A DNA stretch of 8,940 nucleotides from CAYIEP01 sp964362515 (GCA_964362515.1 CAYIEP010000021.1:1-8940), one strand, 5' to 3'; positions 1 to 5,512 are shown, counted from the first letter of the stretch. Numbers and translations: made by a program. Notes: generated from the letters alone by a model not told the origin.

Positions 1-52
1 GAAGTCGTAACAAGGCACGCGTAGCGGAAGCTGTGCGTGGAACAATTAAACT
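1..52 (+). rRNA. rrs: 16S ribosomal RNA, 3' end (partial, upstream part outside window)
   Basis: The first 15 bases match the universal 16S sequence that in E. coli numbering runs G1491-G1505, including decoding adenines A1492/A1493 (positions 2-3). Helix 45 follows: arms 16-25 and 30-39 pair over all 10 positions (two G-U pairs) around a GGAA tetraloop at 26-29, whose two adenines correspond to the KsgA-methylated A1518/A1519. The stem differs from the usual bacterial sequence but by paired changes, which argues for a functional gene. Aligned without gaps, positions 40-44 (GAACA) replace GAUCA, and positions 45-49 read ATTAA where the anti-Shine-Dalgarno CCUCC (1535-1539) belongs. The mature end is placed near 52 by alignment only. 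No 23S, 5S or tRNA follows in the window. Confidence 0.93.
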
Positions 53-81
53 AAAAAAGTAGTCGACCATCGAAGGTGTTA

Positions 82-104
82 GTCGCGGAGCCTTAAGTCG
101 CGAC
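82..104 (+). other. Hairpin in the 16S trailer
   Basis: Arms GTCGCG (82-87) and CGCGAC (99-104) are perfect reverse complements around an 11-nt loop. It lies between the 16S 3' end and the receiver gene. No T-run follows directly (CTTGGGGCAACTAAAAAG), so it does not look like an intrinsic terminator. A processing or stability structure in an rRNA-mRNA read-through transcript is one possibility; nothing in the sequence decides this. Confidence 0.45.
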
Positions 105-133
105 CTTGGGGCAACTAAAAAGTTTTGATTTAT

Positions 134-514
134 ATGTCTAAAATTTTACTTATAGAAGACGACCAATTTCTTTCGTCATTGTTAAAAAACCGGCTTCAAA
201 AAGACGGTTTTGAGGTTATTTTGGCGAGAGACGGAGAAGAAGCGATAAATTTCCTTAAATCTTTTAAGCCTGATTTGATTCTTTTGGATATAATCCTTCC
301 TAAAAAATCCGGCTTTGAATTATTGGAGGAAATTCATTCCAATCCTCAATTATCCGGCGGCGGCGTTCCGGTTATTATTATTTCCAATCTTGGCCAGCCC
401 GAAGACGTTTCCAAGGGGCAGAGTTTGGGCGCGATTGAATATTTGGTCAAGGCGAAAATTTCCATAGACGAACTGACCAAAAGAATAAAAGAGCTTGTAA
501 ACAAGAAACAATAA
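134..514 (+). CDS. Stand-alone response-regulator receiver domain protein (CheY-like)
   Basis: A 126-residue single receiver domain with no output domain. The acidic pocket is E8-D9-D10, the phosphoacceptor is Asp52 in LILLDIILP, and the switch and catalytic residues are Ser84, Tyr103 and Lys106. I chose ATG 134 over an in-frame TTG at 125 because receiver domains normally begin MxKILLIEDD. No SD sequence precedes it (the upstream 15 nt are AAAGTTTTGATTTAT). Family knowledge: such proteins take phosphate from a histidine kinase and act by protein-protein contact. No kinase is in the window, but pilus genes follow directly, so a PilG/PilH/CheY-like role in pilus control is a reasonable inference, not a demonstration. 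The gene sits about 80 nt after the 16S end on the same strand with no clear promoter between, so read-through from the rRNA promoter is possible. Confidence 0.93.
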   Translation: MSKILLIEDDQFLSSLLKNRLQKDGFEVILARDGEEAINFLKSFKPDLILLDIILPKKSGFELLEEIHSNPQLSGGGVPVIIISNLGQPEDVSKGQSLGAIEYLVKAKISIDELTKRIKELVNKKQ

Positions 515-515
515 C

Positions 516-524
516 TTATCCACA
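516..524 (+). promoter_or_regulatory. TTATCCACA box (DnaA-box consensus) upstream of the prepilin promoter
   Basis: The 9-mer TTATCCACA equals the high-affinity E. coli DnaA box. It begins 1 nt after the receiver gene's stop codon and ends 8 nt before the -35 element of the prepilin promoter. The same 9-mer sits in the same position relative to the promoter at 8675-8683. No box cluster, AT-rich unwinding region or dnaA/dnaN neighbour suggests an origin, so a promoter-associated regulatory site is likelier. Binding is not shown. Confidence 0.5.
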
Positions 525-532
525 ATCATTGT

Positions 533-560
533 TTGAATTATTTTTCCGCTCAATTATAAT
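533..560 (+). promoter_or_regulatory. Sigma-70-type promoter for the prepilin gene
   Basis: The -35 is TTGAAT (533-538) and the -10 is a perfect TATAAT (555-560), with a 16-nt spacer. Transcription would start near 567 and give a leader of about 29 nt before ATG 596. That leader has no SD motif. The 16-nt gap between prepilin and the next gene suggests both are transcribed from here. Confidence 0.65.
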
Positions 561-595
561 ATTAAAAAGGTCGAGAATTCTTAAATTGAAATAAA

Positions 596-1243
596 ATGAA
601 AAAAGGTTTTACCTTATTGGAACTTATTATCGTTATCGGCGTCATCGCGATTTTGGCCTCTATCGTTGTTTTAGTTTTAAATCCGGCCGAAATTCTGAAA
701 CAAACCAGAGACGGCAAAAGGCTCGCGGATATGAGTGCCCTAAAAAACGCGATCTCGCTTCATTTGGGAACCGGGTCAAGACAAGACACGGTTTATTGCA
801 ATCTCAATGAAGGTTGCGGCGCCACTCCGGCGCAATCGGTTAACTGGCCAATGAGAGGATATTTCACTGTTGCCGGAACTACGGGGTATAACGGAACAAA
901 TTGTCCGTTTGTCACCATAATTAATACTTATGGTAGTAGTTATTGCACTCTTAATGCCGCTGTTAGCGTTGCCGGCTCTGGCTGGGTTAATGTTAATTTA
1001 GGCGATGTTACCGGAAATGTTTCTCCCATATCGTCTCTGCCGTTGGACCCGGTCAATAATAATTTTTATAATTATTCTTATGCCGGCAATGACTCTAATC
1101 TTACTTTTGAGCTTAACACAAGACTGGAGAGCGCTAAATATCGGGATCTAATGAATTCCGATGGAGGCGATAGGAGCGGTTGTTCGGGGGCTTATCAACA
1201 AACAGATTGTTACTACGAAGTTGGGCTTAGTTTGACCCTATAA
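596..1243 (+). CDS. Type IV pilin-like protein with class III signal peptide (prepilin)
   Basis: A 215-residue protein with a textbook prepilin N-terminus: MKKG followed by FTLLE, with predicted prepilin-peptidase cleavage after Gly4 and Glu at mature position +5. Residues 5-28 form the hydrophobic N-terminal helix that anchors the subunit in the membrane and packs the pilus core. The LNPAEILKQTRDGKR stretch after it resembles type II secretion (GspG-like) and Parcubacteria pseudopilins. The rest is a Gly/Asn/Ser-rich globular head with six cysteines, enough for three disulfides. ATG 596 is the only start that fits the signal. No SD is present; the upstream sequence is AAATTGAAATAAA. It lies next to a membrane protein and PilB, so it is probably a major or minor subunit of that pilus. 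Which one cannot be told from one copy. Confidence 0.93.
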   Translation: MKKGFTLLELIIVIGVIAILASIVVLVLNPAEILKQTRDGKRLADMSALKNAISLHLGTGSRQDTVYCNLNEGCGATPAQSVNWPMRGYFTVAGTTGYNGTNCPFVTIINTYGSSYCTLNAAVSVAGSGWVNVNLGDVTGNVSPISSLPLDPVNNNFYNYSYAGNDSNLTFELNTRLESAKYRDLMNSDGGDRSGCSGAYQQTDCYYEVGLSLTL

Positions 1244-1259
1244 AAATTCAGCCTTAGTT

Positions 1260-1835
1260 ATGGTCAATTATTTTGTTTTATTGATTTTAATTTCGGCTTT
1301 GTGGATATTTCGCCGGCCAAACGGGTCGGCGAAACGTTTTTTACGGCCGCTTTTAATTTTTTCGGCTTTGGTTATTTTCGCTTTTCTCATTTATTTTTCT
1401 ATTGAGCAATATCGGGATTGGTCTCAAAGCGAATTGACCAAACTTTTATTGCCTCCTTATCGGGGAATCGGTTATTTTATTTTTTATGTCGGATATGTTT
1501 TTTTCGCGCCTTATCTTGTTTCTTTGGCAACGGCTCTTATTTTTTTATTCGCCGCCAAATATTTAAATAAAAAATTTCAAGAAAGATTTTTTGAACGGGA
1601 AGAGCCTTACTTGGGCGCTTTGGCGATTTTTCTCGTAGGCTATCCGCTCTGCTTTTTTTATTTAATAACGATGTTTTCCTTTTATTTAATCGTTCATCTC
1701 GGTTTACTGATTTTTAACCGCGATTCTTCTTCGCGAATTTCAATGTATTACTTGTGGCTCCCTTTGGCTATTTTTGCTATAATTATCGCTGAATGGTTTC
1801 AAATTTTTCCGGTTTGGAATTTATTGAAAATATAA
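1260..1835 (+). CDS. Multi-pass membrane protein of unknown function in the pilus block
   Basis: A 191-residue, very hydrophobic protein that I do not recognise. Likely membrane segments are residues 3-17, 30-47, 70-98 (long, with Pro84; may be two passes), 117-135, 137-152 and 162-183. Charged connectors are RRPNGSAKR (18-26), a stretch around 48-62 (EQYRDWSQSE) and a strongly charged loop at 100-115. It has no aspartate-centred prepilin-peptidase signature, no PilC-type domain and no obvious catalytic motif. It starts 16 nt after the prepilin stop and is probably co-transcribed with it. No SD precedes ATG 1260. Its place between prepilin and PilB suggests a pilus accessory or export role, but that is inference from context. 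The DNA is T-rich, as expected for a protein rich in Phe, Leu and Ile. Confidence 0.8.
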   Translation: MVNYFVLLILISALWIFRRPNGSAKRFLRPLLIFSALVIFAFLIYFSIEQYRDWSQSELTKLLLPPYRGIGYFIFYVGYVFFAPYLVSLATALIFLFAAKYLNKKFQERFFEREEPYLGALAIFLVGYPLCFFYLITMFSFYLIVHLGLLIFNRDSSSRISMYYLWLPLAIFAIIIAEWFQIFPVWNLLKI

Positions 1836-1851
1836 ATCCCTAAAATATTAA
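1824..1851 (+). promoter_or_regulatory. Possible weak promoter for pilB
   Basis: TTGAAA (1824-1829) and TATTAA (1846-1851) are separated by 16 nt. It would start near 1858, inside the inverted repeat upstream of pilB. The match is partial and the region is AT-rich, so it may be a chance match; pilB may instead be read from the prepilin promoter. Confidence 0.3.
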
Positions 1852-1880
1852 TTTTCAATCCGCAATTTAATTGAAAATTA
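1849..1880 (+). repeat. Perfect inverted repeat just upstream of pilB
   Basis: The 11-bp arms TAATTTTCAAT (1849-1859) and ATTGAAAATTA (1870-1880) flank a 10-nt loop and end 11 nt before the pilB start. A third copy of the core ATTGAAAAT lies at 1823-1831, at the end of the preceding gene, so 1851-1859 can pair with either side but not both. It could be an operator, a leader hairpin or a weak terminator (TTTATATATAT follows). The stem is AT-rich and would be only moderately stable. Confidence 0.55.
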
Positions 1881-1891
1881 TTTATATATAT

Positions 1892-3604
1892 ATGATTCAA
1901 ATTCCAACGCAAAAATTAAAAGAATTCCTGTTAAAAGAAGAATTAATCAAAGAACGGGATTTTAACGAGCTTCTGCTGGAGTCAAAAAGAATGGGACAGG
2001 ATATTTCCACAATCTTGATATCAAGAGGATTTATTACGCTTGATTATTTTTATAATTTTATCGCCCTTTATCTTAACGTGGAAATGGCCAATTTGGCGGT
2101 TCGGGCGGTGGATGAAAATATTTTAAAGAAATTAAGCGAAGACTTGGCGAGGCAAAAGCGCGTTATTATTTTCGCTCAAGAACCGAACGGCGCTTTTGAC
2201 GCGGCCATGGAAGACCCGGGCGATTTGGAAGCGATAAAATTTTTAGAGAAACATCTGGGAGTAAAAATAAAACCGTATCTGGCGACGCCCGAAGATTTAA
2301 ATAAGGGATTTGCGTCATACAACCGCCGCTTGGCCGAAGATTTTGATAAAATAATAAAAGAAAACGTAAAATCAACCTTAAAAAAACAGATTTCGGAATC
2401 GGCGGAAAAAACAGCCCAAGAATTGCCGATTGTGGCAATCGTGGACAATATGGTTTCTTACGCGATTTCTTTGAGAGCCTCCGATGTTCATATTGAAATT
2501 CTTGAAGATGAAATTTTAATAAGATACAGGATTGACGGCATACTTCATGAGATAATTAAACTGCCTAAAGAAATTTATCCGGCCGTTACCGCCAGAATAA
2601 AACTGCTTGCCGGTTTAAAAATAGACGAACACTTGAAGCCGCAGGACGGCCGGTTCCGTTATCGGACAAGCGACGTTCTTCTGGATATCAGAGTGGCGAC
2701 AATTCCGGTTTTTTACGGCGAAAAAATAGAATTAAGGCTTCTGCCGGCGGCTCAAAAACCATTGGCTCTGAAAGAGCTGGGGATTCTTGACGACACCAGA
2801 ACAATAATAGAAGAAAATATTAAAAAATCTTACGGCATGGTTCTTATTTGCGGACCGACCGGTTCCGGGAAAACAACCACTCTTTATTCAATTTTAAATA
2901 TTTTAAACAAACCGGAAGTGAACATTGTTACGATTGAAGACCCTATTGAATATGACATAAAATATCTTAATCAGACTCAAATAAATTTACAGGCGGGCAT
3001 TACTTTTGCCAGCGGGTTAAGATCAATTTTAAGGCAAGACCCGAATATTATTATGGTCGGGGAGATACGCGACGAAGAAACCGCGGACATCGCCATTAAT
3101 TCCGCGCTTACCGGACACCTTGTTCTTTCAAGCGTTCATACCAACGACGCGCCGACGGCCGTTCCGAGATTATTGGATATGAAAGTGCCGAATTTTTTGG
3201 TGGCGGCGGTTTTAAACGTAATTATCGCCCAAAGATTGGTGAGAAAAATTTGCCTTGATTGCATTGAATCGTTTCCGGTAGATTCGGCGATGAGCGAATC
3301 CTTGTCTAAGAACCTAAAAGACGCTAATTCCGAATCAAGATTGAGTATTCCGAAAATTCTTTATCACGGCAAGGGATGTTCGGCTTGCAATAATAGCGGA
3401 TTCAAAGGAAGAATAGGAATTTACGAAGCTTTGGATGTTAATGAAGAAATCAGGAAATTAATAATCGCCCCGAATTTTTCTCTTGATACTTTAAGAATTA
3501 CCGCCAGAAAAAACGGGATGCTGACGATGTTTGAAGACGGATTGAGAAAAGCGGAACTCGGTATGACGACAATAGAAGAAATATTAAGAGTAATAAAGGA
3601 ATAA
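1892..3604 (+). CDS. pilB: Type IV pilus assembly ATPase PilB (GspE/PilB family)
   Basis: A 570-residue hexameric secretion ATPase that powers pilin polymerisation from the cytoplasmic face of the membrane. An N-terminal GspE/PilB-type domain (about 1-140) precedes the ATPase core. Core motifs are Walker A GPTGSGKT (321-328), an Asp box in VTIEDPIEYD, Walker B IIMVGE (386-391) followed by IRDEETAD, and a His box in TGHLVLSSVHTND. A zinc-type tetracysteine follows: C454-x2-C457 and C496-x2-C499, the second pair in GCSACNNSGFKGRIGIYE. This separates PilB/GspE from the retraction ATPase PilT. I chose ATG 1892 because residues from MIQIPTQKL onward fit the family; an in-frame TTG at 1871 lies inside the inverted repeat. 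There is no SD. PilC and PilT are not nearby, so the pilus genes appear split. Confidence 0.95.
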   Translation: MIQIPTQKLKEFLLKEELIKERDFNELLLESKRMGQDISTILISRGFITLDYFYNFIALYLNVEMANLAVRAVDENILKKLSEDLARQKRVIIFAQEPNGAFDAAMEDPGDLEAIKFLEKHLGVKIKPYLATPEDLNKGFASYNRRLAEDFDKIIKENVKSTLKKQISESAEKTAQELPIVAIVDNMVSYAISLRASDVHIEILEDEILIRYRIDGILHEIIKLPKEIYPAVTARIKLLAGLKIDEHLKPQDGRFRYRTSDVLLDIRVATIPVFYGEKIELRLLPAAQKPLALKELGILDDTRTIIEENIKKSYGMVLICGPTGSGKTTTLYSILNILNKPEVNIVTIEDPIEYDIKYLNQTQINLQAGITFASGLRSILRQDPNIIMVGEIRDEETADIAINSALTGHLVLSSVHTNDAPTAVPRLLDMKVPNFLVAAVLNVIIAQRLVRKICLDCIESFPVDSAMSESLSKNLKDANSESRLSIPKILYHGKGCSACNNSGFKGRIGIYEALDVNEEIRKLIIAPNFSLDTLRITARKNGMLTMFEDGLRKAELGMTTIEEILRVIKE

Positions 3605-3637
3605 TATATTTGAATGAAGCGCGGCCTGGCAGTTGCC

Positions 3638-3652
3638 GGGCGTGAGCGGATT
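3638..3652 (+). repeat. 15-nt direct repeat, copy 1 (GGGCGTGAGCGGATT)
   Basis: Identical to 4018-4032. Each copy is followed within a few bases by a stretch of A then TC then T (3660-3672; 4035-4050). This is the best evidence that the two halves of the intergenic region are related. Confidence 0.75.
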
Positions 3653-3730
3653 TGCTTCAGAAAATCATTTTTCAGAACCAGCCCGAATCTCTTTAAGTCC
3701 AAGCAAACCAAACTTGCTTTTGAAAACCAG

Positions 3731-3746
3731 TCCGTCAGCTGACGGA
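3731..3746. repeat. 16-bp perfect palindrome TCCGTCAGCTGACGGA
   Basis: Exactly self-complementary. Its 14-bp core recurs at 3952-3965. No promoter element lies beside it. It could be a repetitive palindromic unit, a protein-binding site or a recombination target. Confidence 0.75.
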
Positions 3747-3777
3747 TTTCTCCAGCGGAAAAAATTTCTTTTCCCTC

Positions 3778-3819
3778 GGCGCTGAAACTCCGCTTCGCGG
3801 AGACCAATCTTTCAGCGCC
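3778..3819. repeat. Nested double hairpin
   Basis: The outer arms GGCGCTGAAA (3778-3787) and TTTCAGCGCC (3810-3819) are perfectly complementary. They enclose a perfect hairpin CTCCGC-TTC-GCGGAG (3788-3802). This is the most stable local structure in the region. No T-run follows, so it is not a standard intrinsic terminator for pilB. Confidence 0.7.
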
Positions 3820-3951
3820 TGCGGGATATTTTCTCAAGCAAGTTCGGTTTGCTTTATTTACGAAACATCTTTTAATCCTTATTACTTCTTGTAGATTAAG
3901 CCATACAAGGAATGACTGATACAGGCTTTGTTAAAAAAACCGTTCGGAGTC

Positions 3952-3965
3952 CCGTCAGCTGACGG
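3952..3965. repeat. 14-bp palindrome CCGTCAGCTGACGG, second copy
   Basis: The same core as 3731-3746, about 220 nt away. With one unpaired A the symmetry extends by further C-G pairs on each side. It precedes the 25-bp inverted repeat. Confidence 0.75.
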
Positions 3966-3975
3966 AGGGCATGGC

Positions 3976-4059
3976 GTCCAGCAAGAAAAAAGATTTTTCT
4001 GAAATCTTAACGGAAGCGGGCGTGAGCGGATTAAAGAAAAATCTTTTTTCTTGCTGGAC
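3976..4059. repeat. Perfect 25-bp inverted repeat with 34-nt loop (MITE- or REP-like)
   Basis: Arm 3976-4000 begins GTCCAGCAAG and continues through A-rich then T-rich bases; arm 4035-4059 is its exact reverse complement over 25 positions. The loop (4001-4034) carries the second copy of GGGCGTGAGCGGATT. A perfect stem of this length implies recent origin or selection. No transposase lies within the window and I could not identify a target-site duplication. Confidence 0.75.
4018..4032 (+). repeat. 15-nt direct repeat, copy 2 (GGGCGTGAGCGGATT)
   Basis: Identical to 3638-3652 and located in the loop of the 25-bp inverted repeat. Confidence 0.75.
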
Positions 4060-4077
4060 AAGCGGGGCCGAGGGCGA

Positions 4078-4107
4078 GCGCGTTCCGCTCGCTGGGCGGA
4101 ACGACGC
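4078..4107. repeat. GC-rich hairpin closing the repeat region
   Basis: CGTTCCGC (4081-4088) and GCGGAACG (4096-4103) pair perfectly around a 7-nt loop. Three further pairs form outside after one bulged A at 4104. TGTTTTTATA follows at 4108, so on the + strand this could work as a poor terminator, upstream of hisS. Confidence 0.6.
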
Positions 4108-4215
4108 GTGTTTTTATACAAAGCCGGCATCAGTTGCTGGCGAAAAAAGACTTTTTGCTGTAAGATGTAAAAAATAAACAATGAATAACATTAAGATTTC
4201 TTACGAATAATTTAA

Positions 4216-5511
4216 ATGGCGAAAAAAAAAGAACAAGAAAAAAACAATCTAAAATTTCAAAGTCCCAAGGGGATGCGCGATATTCTGCCGGAAGAACAGC
4301 CGTGGTGGGATAAAATAAGAAAGGTTTGTTCTTATAACGCGGAATTTTATAATTTTTTAAGGATTGATACTCCAATTTTGGAAAATGCCGAAATTTTCGA
4401 GAGAGCGATTGGAGAATCAACGGACATCGTTGAAAAGCAGATGTTTATTTTAAAAACCAAAGGCGGGGACAGGTTGGCTTTAAGACCGGAAATGACGGCC
4501 GGAGTTGTCAGGGCCTATCTTCAGCACAGTTTATCAAAGCTCGGCAAGCCGGTGAAATTATATTATTTCGGTCCGGTTTTCAGACATGAACAGCCGCAGT
4601 CCGGAAGATACAGGCAATTTCATCAAGCCGGATTTGAAATTTTAGGAAGCGACGACCCGATTCACGACGCCCAAATGATATTAATCACTTCCAAGTTTAT
4701 AGAAGATTTGAAAATTAAAAATTTGAACATTCAAGTGAACAGCATCGGATGTAATAATTGCCGAGGAGGATATAAAAAGAAATTAGTGTCTTATTATGAA
4801 AAATATAAAAATAAAATCTGTAAAGATTGTAAAAGAAGGATTACCCTTAATCCTTTAAGGCTGCTTGATTGTAAAAACAAAGAATGCCAATCTATAAAAA
4901 TCCAAGCGCCGACAATAATTGATTATCTTTGCGGACATTGCCGGGAACACTTTAAGAGAGTCTTGGAATATTTAGACGACTTAAAGCTCCCTTATATTCT
5001 TAATCCGCATTTGGTCAGAGGGCTTGATTATTACAATAAAACGGTTTTTGAAATTTTTTCCGGCGATTCTCAAATGGCCATAGCCAGCGGAGGAAGGTAT
5101 GATTTTCTCGGAGAAATTTTAGGAGGGAAAAAGGGGGAAGTTTTGGGAATCGGCGCGGCAATCGGCGCGGAAAGACTTATTGAAACAATGAAGCTTCAGG
5201 GAATTATCTGCTCTCCGCGTTTAAAACTGAAAGTGTTTTTGATTCAAATAGGAGAAGAAGCGAAAAAAAGGGCGCTTCTTCTAATTGAAGAATTCAGAAA
5301 GGCCGATATAAAACTTTACGAAGCTTTAGGCAAAGAGTCTCTTAAGTCCCAACTTAGAAGCGCCAACAAAAAAGAAGTAGATATTTCTTTGATTTTGGGG
5401 CAAAAGGAAGTTTTTGAGGAAAATATTATAATAAGGGATATGAAAACCGGAACTCAAGAAATAGCGTCATTGGCAAAAGTTGTCGATGAGATTAAAAGAA
5501 GAACGCATTAA
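4216..5511 (+). CDS. hisS: Histidyl-tRNA synthetase
   Basis: A 431-residue class II synthetase that charges tRNA-His with histidine. The N-terminal FQSPKGMRDILP is the typical HisRS opening. Motif 2 is FRHEQPQSGRYRQFHQ (122-137). The histidine-specific motifs are LVRGLDYY (266-273, catalytic Arg268) and ASGGRYD (290-296). Motif 3 is GIGAAIGAERL (311-321), with Ala where many bacteria have a second Gly or Ile. The C-terminal anticodon-binding domain spans about 338-431. Between motif 2 and LVRGLDYY the insertion carries four cysteine pairs (179/182, 202/205, 219/224, 239/242), which look like metal-binding knuckles; from memory this is usual for HisRS of CPR and several other phyla. No SD precedes ATG 4216 (ATTTCTTACGAATAATTTAA). 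The next gene begins 1 nt after the stop. Confidence 0.97.
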   Translation: MAKKKEQEKNNLKFQSPKGMRDILPEEQPWWDKIRKVCSYNAEFYNFLRIDTPILENAEIFERAIGESTDIVEKQMFILKTKGGDRLALRPEMTAGVVRAYLQHSLSKLGKPVKLYYFGPVFRHEQPQSGRYRQFHQAGFEILGSDDPIHDAQMILITSKFIEDLKIKNLNIQVNSIGCNNCRGGYKKKLVSYYEKYKNKICKDCKRRITLNPLRLLDCKNKECQSIKIQAPTIIDYLCGHCREHFKRVLEYLDDLKLPYILNPHLVRGLDYYNKTVFEIFSGDSQMAIASGGRYDFLGEILGGKKGEVLGIGAAIGAERLIETMKLQGIICSPRLKLKVFLIQIGEEAKKRALLLIEEFRKADIKLYEALGKESLKSQLRSANKKEVDISLILGQKEVFEENIIIRDMKTGTQEIASLAKVVDEIKRRTH

Positions 5512-5512
5512 A

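Larger units (their letters stand above)
3701..3854. repeat. Large imperfect stem-loop (about 155 nt)
   Basis: Positions 3701-3723 and 3832-3854 are reverse complements at 20 of 23 positions. Each arm also contains its own small hairpin (AAGCAA pairs with TTGCTT). Inside lie the palindrome at 3731-3746 and the nested hairpin at 3778-3819. Such an arrangement suits a repetitive palindromic element or a structured RNA. Confidence 0.6.
3605..4215. other. 611-nt gene-free region built of palindromes and inverted repeats
   Basis: No convincing protein gene lies between pilB and hisS. The region is locally GC-richer than its flanks and packed with self-complementary DNA: two copies of a CCGTCAGCTGACGG palindrome, a 15-nt direct repeat, an imperfect stem of about 155 nt, a nested GC-rich hairpin, a perfect 25-bp inverted repeat and a further GC-rich hairpin, all listed separately. 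Both halves share GGGCGTGAGCGGATT followed by an A-rich/T-rich AGAAAAnTC-type stretch, so they look like two diverged copies of one repetitive element. Small open frames here read straight through the stems on either strand and look spurious. The last 60 nt (4155-4215) are plain AT-rich sequence that should hold the hisS promoter, though I see no strong -35/-10 pair. Confidence 0.7.

Noticed and set aside
82..124. Intrinsic terminator after the 16S gene
   Set aside because: The GTCGCG hairpin is followed by CTTGGGGCAAC and an A-run; the nearest T stretch is only four bases and too far away.
125..133. TTG start extending the receiver gene
   Set aside because: It adds three residues before a standard receiver N-terminus; ATG 134 fits the family better. 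The same reasoning rejects TTG 1871 for pilB and TTG 5480 for the HIT gene.
516..524. Replication origin signalled by a DnaA box
   Set aside because: It is a single box with no cluster, no AT-rich unwinding element beside it and no dnaA, dnaN or rpmH neighbour.
3421..3837. 138-codon - strand frame overlapping the pilB 3' end
   Set aside because: It is antisense to well-supported pilB coding sequence and then runs through the hairpins; no recognisable protein features.
3971..4177. 68-codon open frame on the + strand in the repeat region
   Set aside because: It reads straight through both arms of the 25-bp inverted repeat and the GC-rich hairpin, and shows no domain or hydrophobic pattern. 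Its openness follows from the repeats.
3882..4181. 99-codon open frame on the - strand in the repeat region
   Set aside because: It spans the same palindromes; composition is Arg/Pro-rich in the GC-rich part and changes abruptly. It may recur wherever the element does, but that would not make it a gene.
3605..4215. CRISPR array or tRNA in the gene-free region
   Set aside because: The repeats are few, unequally spaced and self-palindromic, without regular unique spacers. No cloverleaf with a GGTTCGAATCC-type T arm is present.
4141..4215. Promoter for hisS
   Set aside because: TTGCTG and TAAGAT-like words exist, but their spacing (21 nt) is poor and no better pair was found, so none is listed.
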